Shown: positions 23,301 to 35,300 of the stretch, piece by piece | Layout of the letters: every line of letters starts with the position of its first letter | Position numbering within the stretch: the stretch's first letter is position 1 | Origin: Ixodes scapularis | Lineage: Eukaryota; Arthropoda; Arachnida; Ixodida; Ixodidae | DNA length: 64,000 nucleotides | Assembly: GCF_016920785.2 (NCBI RefSeq) | Contig: NW_024609846.1 | Span: forward strand, 121,237,473-121,301,472 | Reading direction: 5' to 3' | Translations under genes and position numbers: made by a program | Notes under the pieces: generated by a model | Seen by the model: only the letters and a program-made list of their open reading frames with translations | What the model was told of the DNA's origin: nothing | Database searches by the model: none

Positions 23301-26300
23301 TTTGTTGTCTTTCTTTAATCATTTATGGGCAGCTTCTTGTTTTCCACAGTGCTGGAAGCAAGCACACATCATTCCCATCTTGAAGCCTGGCAAAGACCCT
23401 TCCCTACCAGCAAGTTATCGGCCTATCGCTTTGACTAGTTGTCTAGGAAAAACTTATGAACGGCTTATAAACAGAAGGCTAGTATACATTCTAGAACAAA
23501 AGAAAATTTTCGATAAAAACCAGTGTGGTTTTAGAAGAGGTCGCTCAACCTTGGATCACCTTGTCCGGTTAGAGACTTTTGTTCGTGAGGCTTTTGTGAA
23601 CCGGCAGCATTGCCTTTCTGTCTTTTTTGATTTACAGAAAGCTTATGATACGGCATGGCGGTACGGAATACTTCAGGACCTGTATAGGTGCGGTGTTCGA
23701 GGTCGCATGCTGCGTTGCATAAAGGACTTCTTGACAGACCGTTGTTTTCAGGTCCGCCTGGGATCCACGCTCTCGGATGTTTTTACACAGGAAAACGGCG
23801 TCCCACAGGGAGGTGTCTTGAGTGTTACCTTGTTCGCAATTAAGATCAACAGCCTCGCTGCAGTTATACCATCATCAGTTTTTTATTCATTGTACGTAGA
23901 CGATGTCCAGATTGCTTTCTCCTCATGCAACTTGTCAATTTGTGAGCGCCAATTGCAGATAGCAATAAATAGGATGAGTAAGTGGGCTGATGAAAATGGT
24001 TTTCGGTTTGCACCAGAAAAAACAGTGTGCGTGCCTTTTTCATTACGTCGGGGGTTGTCGCTAGATCCCAGCTTGCAGATGAATGGCACTGACATAACCG
24101 TTAGGCATGAACACAAGTTTTTGGGTGTTATTTTTGATAAGAAGCTCACTTTTCAGCCCCATCTAAAGGAACTGAAGCGAAAGTGTCTTAAATCTGCCAA
24201 TGTTCTCAAGGTACTTGCACACGTCTCCTGGGGTTCTGACAGGAGATGCCTCCTGCGACTCTACAACTCGCTGGTTCGTTCCCGTCTCGATTATGGTGCA
24301 GTTGTATATGGCTCGGCACGACCGTCATCTTTAAAAATGCTGGATCCTGTGCATCACCTTGGGCTTCGACTTGCCACGGGGGCCTTCCGAACGTCGCCTG
24401 TTCCGAGTTTGTATGCAGAGACGCACCAAATGCCACTAGAAAAGCGAAGACAGTTCCTCAGCCTATGCTATAGTTATAAAGTCAAATCTGATCCTGAACA
24501 CCCATCCTATCGTTGCTTGCAGGTATCTCCTTTTTCACGTCTTTTTGAGAACAAGCCAAGTATAGTACGGCCTTTATGCCTCCGCATTCAATGCATGTCT
24601 ACATCCCTGCAACTTGCGCTCCCTGAGCGTAGCTTGATGACGAGAGTTCGAAGCATTGCTCCTTGGAAGGCGGTTCACTATACCTGTGACTGGTCGCTAG
24701 CGAAATACAATAAGCGATCTGTTGCACCACTAGTTCTTCAGCAAGAGTTTATGGCCTTGCAAGCTAAGTATAAGGACTATGCACAATTCTTCACTGATGG
24801 TGCAAAAACTCCACACTTTGTCGGTTCAGCTGTATATTCAGAACACTTTGTAAAAGCTCGACGGCTTCACTCTGTTGCCAGCATTTTTACTGCAGAACTT
24901 TATGGTGTGCTCATGGTTATTGAATATATATTAGGCAACAACATCAAAAAAGCTATTTTGTTTGTGGACTCCCAGAGTGCTATCCTTTCTCTCTGTTCCC
25001 TCAATGATTCTAAGAATCTGCTCGTGCAACAAGTACAGGCAGAGTTAAACCTGGCTTTCCAAATGGGATACAATATCAAGCTGTGCTGGGTACCAAGCCA
25101 TGTGGGAATTTCAGGTAATGAAAAGGCGGATAGGCTAGCAGCCTCCGTTAAGGATGCTCTGGAAACACCTGTTCAGCTGCCTCAAGAAGATTTTAAACCG
25201 GTTCTCAAAAAAGCAGTTTATTATGCCTGGCAGCAAGACTGGGACAAAGAAATAAATAATAAGCTACATGTTATCAAACCACGTTTGGAGTTATGGGAGA
25301 GTTCGCACCATAGAGACCGTCGCCATGAAGTCTTAATGTGTCGCTTGAGAATTGGACATTCACGTATCACCCATCGACATCTTCTTTGTGGTGAGGACAC
25401 CCCAGTCTGTGAGCATTGCGGTGAATCGCTAACTATACTGCATATTCTATGGCACTGCAAATTTTTTGATCAGGAACGCCGGACGAGTTTTCCTTTACTT
25501 TCTGGATATCTTCCATTTCATCCAGTCTTCTTACTGGGAGATGAACCTTTAGTTCCTTTTGATCACATTTTAGATTTTCTTAAAAAAACTGGCTACCTGC
25601 ACCAGTTATAGATCCTCTGCATAGTGCATTGCATAGTAATTCCTTCCTTCTACTATAGAGTCTTTTAATTATCTCTTTGGCGCAGCATGGCCTATGTTGC
25701 TTTTTGCGCCATTAAACACCTAATAATCAATCAATCAACCTCTGGGCCGCTGAAGGGAGTATTGGGGTTGTCTGAACTCTGGTTCATCAATACGGCACAC
25801 TTTAAAAGCTCTGTTTATTAATGGGAGTTCAGCTTGCTGATTACAGTTTTGTCCTGTGCTAACGACTGTGCCGATGGTTCACCATCTGTTTCCTTTGTCT
25901 CCATTTTCAGAGAGGATTCAGACGATGACCTAGACCATGCTGCACAATTCAGAGAGGTAGGCTGGCTCAAATTCATCTTGGTATAGCAAAAAAAAAAAAA
26001 AAAAAAAAAATAGTGCAAAAGAATTTTTTATTTTGGATAACTTGTTTTTGGAATAAGCTTCTTGTGTCCATAAAACAAAAAAAAGCAGGTGTCCATTTTT
26101 TTTTTCTTCATGGGCTTTTGGTGTTTGCAGGATAAAAGCACCAACGGGGCTGAAATTCCTTTTTTCCTCGAACAAACAGTTGTTTGCTTGTGGCACGCAG
26201 TGTCGCAAGTGTAATAAATCCCCAAAACCAGCAGTCACTCGTGGCACTGGAAGAATTACCGGAATGTCACGACGAGGTTACAATAACAGAATCTTGGGAG

Positions 26301-29300
26301 CAAAAGAAGAATTGCCCGCTTCTATTTTCTCGTTCCTCCGATCTTGGAAACTGCGTTGCCAATACAAACACCGATATCGACAAAAGCCGGTATAGACCTT
26401 TTCTGTTTACGCTTGTCTCCCAGCCACGTAATTCATTAACCCGGTAAGGGGGAGGAAAAAAAAAAAACGGAGGCATTACAATTTGGGAAATGTAAAAATA
26501 TCATGGAGGTAGGTAACTTCTGGAGGCAACATGAGGCCACCAGAGATGAAGCCTGAAGTGTGGAGGAACACGCCCCAGACGAACCAAGAGACGTCTAGGA
26601 TGAAAAGAAGACCTGACTCAACAGCTGTTTTGGTCACCCTCAGGGGGCCCTGAGGGTAACCAAAACAGCTGTTGAGTCAGGTCTCCTTTTCCTCCATTAG
26701 CGTCTCTTGGTTCGTTTGGGGCATGTCCCTCCACACTTCGGGCTTCATCTCTGGTGGCCTCATGTCGCCTCCGGAAGTGTCCTACCTCCATGCAAAATAT
26801 AGTAGAGGCAAGACAAGAACAAGCGACCGTAGCGATTGAAACGAAGAAGCGGCAAATGCACTGGTCGGAGACGCTACGGACGCCGTGGCGAAAACACCGG
26901 TGTTCCCGTCTTGTCGCAGCTGTGGAACAACACGATAATGGACGTGCTGCGGCGGCTGGACCGGGCCCCCGGGGAAGAGGGCGGCGTCCAGCTGCTCCAC
27001 GACGCGCCGTCATCGTCCGCCTCTGACGTGCTCCTGCGCCAGCGGGGGCCGCCTTCGCGCACAGCGGGCCGGGTGGGACGCAGGCCGCACCCGGACAACC
27101 AGGCCAGGCAGCCGCTCGAGGGGTGAGCGTCGTGCCGGACGTCGGCCAGGTGGCGCAGTCCACCACCTGATCGGAAGGGTTGTGTTGCGTCTGTCCGTCC
27201 GCCCTTTGCTTTCTGCTTTGGGGACTGTGGTGCATTTTCCATTCCCCCTTGCCCTGTTTCTATAGGAGCGGCCTCTCTAATCGTTGGAATGCCTTTTAGC
27301 TTTTCTCGAAAATGTGGACACTTTACTCAAACTGTAGCCGGCCCGTTCACACACTTGCGTGTGACTCTGACCGACTGGGACAAGACCGGTTTTTGAGCCT
27401 TTTGGGACGGCCTACGACCAGACGCGCACCAATGCTGCTGGTCGTGAGCCATCACGAGAGGCTTAAAAACCGGTCTTGTCTCGATTGGTCGGAATCAAGT
27501 GCAAATGTGTGAACGAGCCATTACAGTTATAACATACCTTTACTAATGTTCTTTAATGTATTAAGTCTGGCAAAGTATGGCCGGTGCTACTTTTGCTCGA
27601 TGAAGCCCGCAACTAGCAACTGCTTTGGGGACTGTATACGTGAGGACTGGGCAGCTAATTGTGGTTGTGCTAACTGCATATGAGAATTTGCCTTAGTAGT
27701 TTCAAGACGTAGCTTTCAGCAGACTTGATTTACTGAAAGCCCAGAGTTTCCAAAGTTTTGGCATATGCCATTAAAAAGGCTGAGAATTAATATAAGCACT
27801 TTATCGTCTTTATGACTGGGTCCCCCCCTAAGTTTGTATCTTGCGGCGCTAAAGGCTGTATTTTGAATGTTCAGTTTATTTATGTTCACAAAACAGTGTG
27901 GCTATATGTTGGGACATCGGTCAGCTTCTCTTTTCTCTACTCGGATTGTTTTGTCAATATATAAATGCGCCAGCAGGCCGTTTCTCGATTCTACAAAATG
28001 ACCCAGTCCCTAAGAAAATAAACATTTTTGTTTCTGGTTTCTGTTAGTAATAAGCTTTTGAAAAGAAACTAACAAAAATTCTGGAATGTGTCACCCAGGT
28101 AATTGTGTGCAACAACATTTTTAGGACTTGCTTCTGCTACTTGGTTGTGTTATTGTGGAAAGTTACGAGTGCAGCTTATAACTGGTTACTACACTATACA
28201 AGGAAGTGTCTTGTAAAGTTTCTCGTGCCTTTCGTGTTTACCCGTAACAGCTCATAAGATGGGAAATTTCAGCATGGAAGCATTATTACGAGAACTGGGG
28301 TGTGCAGTGAGAAGGCCCACAAAGACTGGAAACGGCAATGTTTAAAAATACTTGGACTCTCAAGAAGTCAAGTAGATGGCTACCATAATGTTCCAGTGTG
28401 TTCTTTTCCCTGAAGGGTTTTAAAGACTAATTCCTGCAATGAAATGACCACATTTGGTTGTAGATAACTCTTGCACTAAAATGGCATATTGAAAGAAAGT
28501 GTGTGCTTCATTCTTTGCATAAATTTGCACTAGTGCTTAGAGTGCAGTAGTTTAGTGCTAAGGCATTCCAGCTGCTGAGATAGTTGCATGTTGACACTGC
28601 CAACTGGCCAAGCTCCTAGCCAGGCTAGCCTAGCCACAGACAGAACGCCGCAAATGTTGCAAGGTGTGTTGGAAACTGGCAGTAGCTCTTTCTAGAGCAC
28701 TTGTCATCGATGAGTCAGTTATCTAGAACAAGAGGTGTACTAGTTCATTTCTTGTTCTAGATAAATGATAGCCTGTAAGTGATAACAAGCATGCTGCATC
28801 TTTTACATTTATTAATCATCCTATTTAGCTTCATTTTAAATGTACTGCTTATTTCAATCTTAATTTCAGCAGGAAAGAGTTGTCCGCGGTGGTGACTTGT
28901 TCGAATTAAATTTTTTCCCCTAACATTTGTTTGAATTCAGTTTTTTTTCCATACATTTTATTGTAAATTTAGCGCATGTTTGCTTCTTAAACAACTACAT
29001 GCTTCGAACTGATGAAATTTGTTTTCATGTCCCGCATACTTTGTGTATGGTACCTCATGTTGGTTTTAAGCTTATCAAGAGTCAATGAATCTGTTCTTGA
29101 CAGCGTGATATATTCCTTGAAAGGCAATCTACAGATTTTTCGAGCAGCCTTGAAAAGCTTTTAATATGGTTGCATGTTCTTTTTGTGTTTCCAGGATTAT
29201 TCACCAAATCTTTGCAAATCTGACGGGGGCCGGTGGTAAGTTTCCTTCCACTAGCAGTCTTAGTGTAAGGTTGGCTTAAATGGGACTCTTTTCTGAACTT

Positions 29301-32300
29301 GCAGTCTAAGACAGTTTTAAACATAGGTTCTGTTATGTGTTTTGTAATGATTTGAAGTCTAAAAATAACTTTATCATAGAAATGCTTTGCATGCCACATA
29401 TTTGCAAGATTTAGTTTGTAGTTAAAAAACCCTTAATTAACTTCTAAGGGACATTAAAGTGTAATTTTAAGTTTTGTGCTGATGATGGATATTTGTTGAA
29501 GGTATGCGCATAGAGCAGTTGATACAGTTATTTGAGACAGGTAGCGCAGCATCAATACTCCGTGTAAAGGTCCCGTTAAATAAACATTGCAGTGAAAATT
29601 TTCAAAACTTTTTTGTGACTTTTTGGTTTATTTGGATGCTTAAAAAAAGTTTTTTTGGGAGTTTAGTGCCCCTTTAAATTAGAAGCATGTCTTGGACAGT
29701 CTCCAGACTAGGTGTCTAAAGTCATTAGGGCATAGTAAAGTGAATCTTTTTTCTCTCTGCAGGTCTTATCTCTGGCCAGGGTCTTCCAGTGTGAGTAGAT
29801 CCAGTTAAGCTAGTTCCATGTTTAGGTAGTAAGTCAGTTGTGGTGACTAAATTACTGTAATTACTCCTTTGAGTACCCTGTAACTATAATCTAATACTTT
29901 TGTCTAAAAGTAATTGAAATTATAATTTCACTTTTTAGCTTCGAAATGTAAATTGAAATGGAAGCTATGGCACTGTTGTAGTGATCTTTTAATGCCGGAG
30001 CTCATTCTGATGCAGTCACTGAAAGGCATAAAAGTGCTGGGCATCTGCCTCATATATGCGTGGAACATGTTTTTGGCAAGGTTGGCTTGGTGAGAATGCT
30101 AGACATGGAAGCAAGGTGTGAAAGCGACATACAAAAGTGTTATGACTAAGAGAACTACGTAATGCTCCTGCTGCAGCAGGGCTTCTTCATGGGTGGCACC
30201 TCACCCCCAGTGGCTGAAGTAGATGATAGTGCTACCATAACTACAACCAATGGTGCTCTTGTCCGAATTCGCAGTGCAAGTCTCTATACATAAATTTTGG
30301 GATTAAAAACAATGCAAAGGATGAAGGGCCAGACGAAGAAGTAACACGGAAGCAGCGCTTCTTCTTCGTCTGGTCCTTCACATTTTGCTCTGTTTTTAAT
30401 CCCGAAGTATGTCGCACCAACTAGCCTAAGCCTCAACTTTAGCATCTTACATAAACGATTGCACCGAGATTTACAAACCAGAAAACATATTTCGTGCATG
30501 AAGATTTTGTTGGGCATGACCGAAGTATTGTTTTTTCTCGTTTCTTAGGGACATTGGTAAAGGCTTTGAGAGTGTGTTTGCATTGGGCATTTTACAGATG
30601 ACACAATATTATTTAGCAAAATCTGAAGTAGATCTAACAAAAAAAAAAAAGAAAAGCATTAAAAACAAGTTGCAATGAATGGCAAATGCTATTAAAGACA
30701 AATAAGACAGTTATTGTGACCACAACTAAAAATGGAACCCCTCTGCATTTTCACTGTCAGGTTAGAAAGCATAAGTACCTGCTTTAACCTCTCATGGAAT
30801 CTATTTATTGATCAAATAAACAAGAAGATCATGCTATGCCTCTGGATTTTACCGAGACCTCTTAAGACGCATCACCTCCAGCAAAAACAACTGCATTCAT
30901 AAGGCCCATCCAACCAGCTGTAGTGCTGTGTGGGAACCCTGCACACAACAAAATATACTTACTATTGAAGCTCCAGAAGATAAGAGTAAGGTACTCCACT
31001 TTGTTTATAGTGACTATAAAGCAACCAGCTCAGTTAGAGTTGCGACATAGGGTTGGATTTCAAGTACGGTAATAGAAATTTGCATTAAGGTAAGTCTTTA
31101 GATGTTCTTTTCATTTAATAATGATGTCCAAAAGTTTAACGAAGAAAGGTATAAACATTCGTAGGATAGGCTCGGCACCCTATCCTACAAAAAGCTAGAT
31201 GAAATGCAGCTGTGAAATATGTACGATTGAATGCTAAAATGCATGCGACGAGTCCTTGTTTGGTGGGGCAAGTAATTAAGGGGAAATGCGGGTAAAAAAA
31301 CAGCAGTATTTTGCAAAAGTTTGTTTTGGGTTTTATGTCCTTTTATTATTTTTAAATCCTTATGTTTGATGTACGAAAATGAGCACAGGTTACGATTCCA
31401 AAATTAGACAAATACGCATTTGAAGACTTCCAGGCAACCCAGAACGGCATGAATTCGAGCCATTTTTCTCTGTGTGATTCTTCAAGCTGTGACTTTGCCC
31501 GCCATCACATTGACATTGACAAGTAGGACTAGCAGTCTGCTCTCCTTGGCCGTCTTCTGTAGCTTTAATTTCTCGCGAAAATTTATTAACAAATTATTAT
31601 ATTCTGCACCGCGAAAGAGTATAGCTACACATCTATGGTAACATTCGAACACATTTTTCTTTTTATGTAATTTTGGGGCATCTTTACATTCTGTGCGGAA
31701 GAATTTTTTTTCTTAATATTGTCCTATCATGACCAAATTTGGCATGTACAGTGTAGACCGCATATAATGTATGTTGCGGGAGTCGCGAAAATCCGCACTA
31801 TAAGCGGTACCGCGCTATAACCAAAATATCAATTTTTCCGGCCAAAATACACGCCATGAAACAACTTACCTTTGTAAAAGAATTTATTTTATGTTAGATG
31901 AAAAATAAAGCTTAGTTTGAGGAAATTCTTTATTTCACCAGACTAGTACACTTCTCTCTCAAGTGTGTCACACATTTTGAACGAAATGAGCGACTTTTGC
32001 CTGGCGCAGTCTTTTAACGGCGTCGTAAGTTGCGTACGGACGTTGCAAGCGTTCAGGATTGCGAACCCTAAGCACTTTTCTCCGGTGATGAAAACGCGTG
32101 AAAATTCGCATCCTTTTTTTTTTTTTTTTTCTTTATTTGATTTGCGGATAACTTTTCCGCATAGGGGGCAGAGATAAAGGCGTAATGCCTGACAGAGCCT
32201 CTGCCCCCTATAGTTCAGCATAATACATGAAAAAAATGCATGCAATACAGCAAAAATAAAACTAGAATAAAACAAACAGAAAGTATCAAGAAACTTGAAC

Positions 32301-35300
32301 AGCGTATGGCGCAATGGCCATGAATAATCTGAACTAACAGCATCAAATAATATTGAACGGATAAATGAAAATAACAGAAATAACTACAGCATATGTCATA
32401 ACACAAAATTCACTTGAAACTATCATGAAACTAGTACGAAAGAACTAATATCGGGAAATTGAGTAAAAAATAAACTATACTGAAAGTGCCACAAAAACTG
32501 AACAATATGTATATACACACGCATTTACATACTCATATATACATGCATACATATACACTGTAGACAAAGAGACATAGACATTGAAATGCACTCACTTGTG
32601 GAAAATTTGGTCTAGAAAAATATAAAAAGGCAGAAAAAGCTTTTTAGCATTTACAGTGTCAGAAATAAGATCAAATAATTACAAAATAGTACAAAATAAG
32701 CTTTGAAGTGCGTATCGTTAGTATAAAAGGTCTCAAGTTGATGAAAAAGCAATACCACTACCCACCAGGAATCTTCTGCATTCATTTTTGAATTTATAAA
32801 AAGGTTTGTCAAAGTCTATGTTTATATCGTTTCTATTTAAAGTTTTTGATACCTGAAAAGTTATTGTTTGCCTGCCATAGTTAGTCCTGATAGCAGGCAT
32901 CTTTCGCTTTGGGTCTCGAAAGGTGTACACACTCAAGCTGTCTGTTGGTGTAATGTATAATTTGTTCATATAAATCCATTGCAGGAGTTTGAAGTAGTAT
33001 ACCTGGTCTGCTTTCAGCATATTATATTTTATGAAGAGTGGTTGTGTACGTAGATTTCTTTTATCCCCTTTAAAATTTTCGCACATACGTAATATTTTTT
33101 TCTGCAAGATTACTAGCTTATTATAGTTCGAAGCTGTAGTTGTTCCCCAAATTAAGATTCCATAGCTGATTTTCGAGTAAAATAGGGAATAATATAATGT
33201 TTGTTTCAGCCAGATGGGTAGAAGGTTTTGTATTTTATATATGCTACCAGTAACGCGTGATAATTCTGCTTTCAGTTTGTTAATATGAGTATTCCATGAG
33301 AGGTCCTCTGTGAACCATACGCCTAGAAATTTTTGTTCCACCACTTGTTCCAGCAAGGTACCTTCAAACAATATGTTGATACAGCTACAGTCTCGCCTAT
33401 TGGCCGGTTTAAAAATAACATACTTGGTTTTACTAGTATTTAGGCTTAAACGATTGATTTGTAACCATGTTGATAGTTTTAATAGGTAAGTATTAGCTGA
33501 CAGTTCCAAGCACTTTTTTGTCACTCCCGTAAAAAACACATTAGTATCATCGGCATACATTATTATATGGTATGCGCCAGTAATACCTTCAACTTGAGCA
33601 CAGGCATGAAATGCTCCAAATAAGAAATCCAGACGATGTTCGAAAACACAAATGCTTAGAAATACCACTGTAGTCGAAGTAAACAAACGTGACGACACGG
33701 GCGTTTCTGCCGTCTTGAGAGTGCCGCCACGACATCGCCGCACGAGTAGGTGGACCTTCCCTTCTAGTACATGCAGGGTTATCATAGCGACACACAACGA
33801 AAATTCACAGTCAAGGATAGCGCTTTTACGCGGAACGATGAGCTTCCACCACGCCATCTACGTCGACAATCACAACCGACGCCATGTTTGCGGATAGAAG
33901 AAGCCGGCCCGCGACCAGTATGCAACGCGCGCGAACACTTCTCGACCTGCGATTAGTCTGTCGTTGCGGCTAACTTGTTTCCAACCAGCACCTCCTCTAC
34001 AACGCAGCAGAGGGACGCACGCACGCACACACGTGAACGACACGTGCGTGCGTCCCTCCGTCGCTATGGCAACTGAAGCCTCTCTTCGCTTCTCCCCGCT
34101 TCTTCAAGCAACCTCCTTGCCCCGCAAGTGCCGCTTGCGGCTCGCGCCGTTATCTAGTTTCGCACAGGGAAGCGCGCTCGCTGCGCCGGTTGGTCGGCGC
34201 TGTCGGCAGGCTGTTCCAGAAACCGCACTATAACCAATATTTCCCTTCGCGCGCCTGCATTTTAAGCGGTATGTAATTACATGGAGTTCTATGGGAGGTG
34301 AACCGGTGGTTTAAAAAAGCCACGTTATACCCGGTCAAGCGGTTACGTTGTAAGTGGTCTATACTGTATATACTTCAGAATATGTAGAACATAACTCTAG
34401 GTTTGGTTAGAATTAAATTTTTTTATATTTATGAAAAATTTAAGAAATGTTTGTTAGCCCCTTGAAATGGCAGTTTTGCTGTTTTTATTTGTTTTAAAAT
34501 GAAATAAGCGTTGCACACATTATTTTTGTTGTTCGTAGCACTAAGTGGTTTAAAAGGAGCGAATTAGTTCATTTTACTAGTCTTTTTGAAGTGTGTTGTC
34601 ATGCTCGACATGTGCATAAGAACATGTTTTTCCTGCATGTACAGTGCTCAGCAAACTTATTTGGAACACATGCTAAGCCTACTCTTCTGTTCTATTTTAT
34701 TTTTTTCTATGTGTGCGTGCATAGCTGGTGCTAGCCCTAATCTACTTCTCTTTGTGTCCCACTATGTCCGTAGCATACTTTCAGTTCACTTAAGTATGCG
34801 CAGTCCTCTCATATTTTATCTTTTTTCTGCATTCGGTATTCTACAAGTGTTCCGTATAAGTTAGACGAGCACTGTACATTGCATCGAGAACCTAAAAAAA
34901 AAATTTATATCAAATTTGACACCAGATTTATAAAGAGAATATTAAGCACCATAAACAGTAAAAATTTTATTTCAATATTGTAGATAATAAAAAGGAAATG
35001 TTCTCCCTGGTACAAGTCCCTTCAAGAAATGCATTTAATTGCGATAAAACAATGTTCAATCATTGTCACCAAAGGAAGTATGTGCAATACTTTCTGAAAG
35101 TAATAAATTACTTTTAGTGCAGTAATAATGCTAATTGTAAATGACTTGTTTTTCAGCAAACTGGGTGTAATTGTTGCATTTAAAAAGTATGGTTTACCCA
35201 AGTGTGTTTTTTTTGGGGGGGGGGGGGAGGGCTAGACAGGGACTTGTTGCGACATGCTTTTCTGCTTCTCCCGTGCCCAGGTTTGTGAACCTCCACGGCA

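Larger units (their letters stand above)
19987..25751 (+). mobile_element. Full-length I-type non-LTR retrotransposon with target-site duplication
   Basis: The element proper is 20001-25737, flanked on both sides by the identical 14 bases ACCTCTGGGCCGCT (19987-20000 and 25738-25751). It has a GC-rich 5' untranslated region with a long pyrimidine tract (20270-20352), ORF1 (zinc knuckles), ORF2 (endonuclease, RT, RNase H), and a short 3' end closing in a TAATAATCAATCAATCA tail with no poly-A. A simple-repeat tail plus an RNase H domain is typical of the I group in arthropods. Exact duplication and long open frames imply a recent, complete insertion. It lies in RNF126 intron 2, same strand as the gene. 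Confidence 0.93.
31747..34368. mobile_element. Pogo-like TA-flanked DNA element carrying a nested LINE
   Basis: The ends CAGTGTAGACCGCATATAA (from 31749) and the complement of ...GTAAGTGGTCTATACTG (to 34366) are inverted repeats of about 24 bp with a few mismatches. TA flanks both (31747-31748, 34367-34368). Removing the nested LINE leaves about 1.1 kb without transposase, so it is non-autonomous. The second family B copy shows the uninterrupted site, confirming the borders. Confidence 0.8.
31276..34630. mobile_element. Dispersed repeat family B, copy 1, split by a pogo-like element
   Basis: The flanks 31276-31748 and 34369-34630 align, in order and orientation, to the reverse complement of 43613-43233 and 42768-42530. 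Shared landmarks are GGCATGAATTCGAG, TCTTCTGTAGCTT, TTGGCATG, AGGTTTGGTTAGAAT, TTAGCCCCTTGAAA and TTTAAAAGGAGCGAA. The left edge begins at TTAAGGGG. The 34630 edge is where similarity fades, so the true right end is not known. No coding potential is seen in the flanks. Confidence 0.75.

Noticed and set aside
26618..27235. A 205-codon minus-strand frame
   Set aside because: It runs antisense to RNF126 exon 4 and the neighbouring fold-back element; the open frame follows from high GC content and shows no domain.
32733..33857. A 374-codon minus-strand frame as a host gene
   Set aside because: The C-terminal part is a truncated LINE reverse transcriptase with its own poly-A tail, and the N-terminal about 95 codons lie in a DNA transposon with no recognisable domain.
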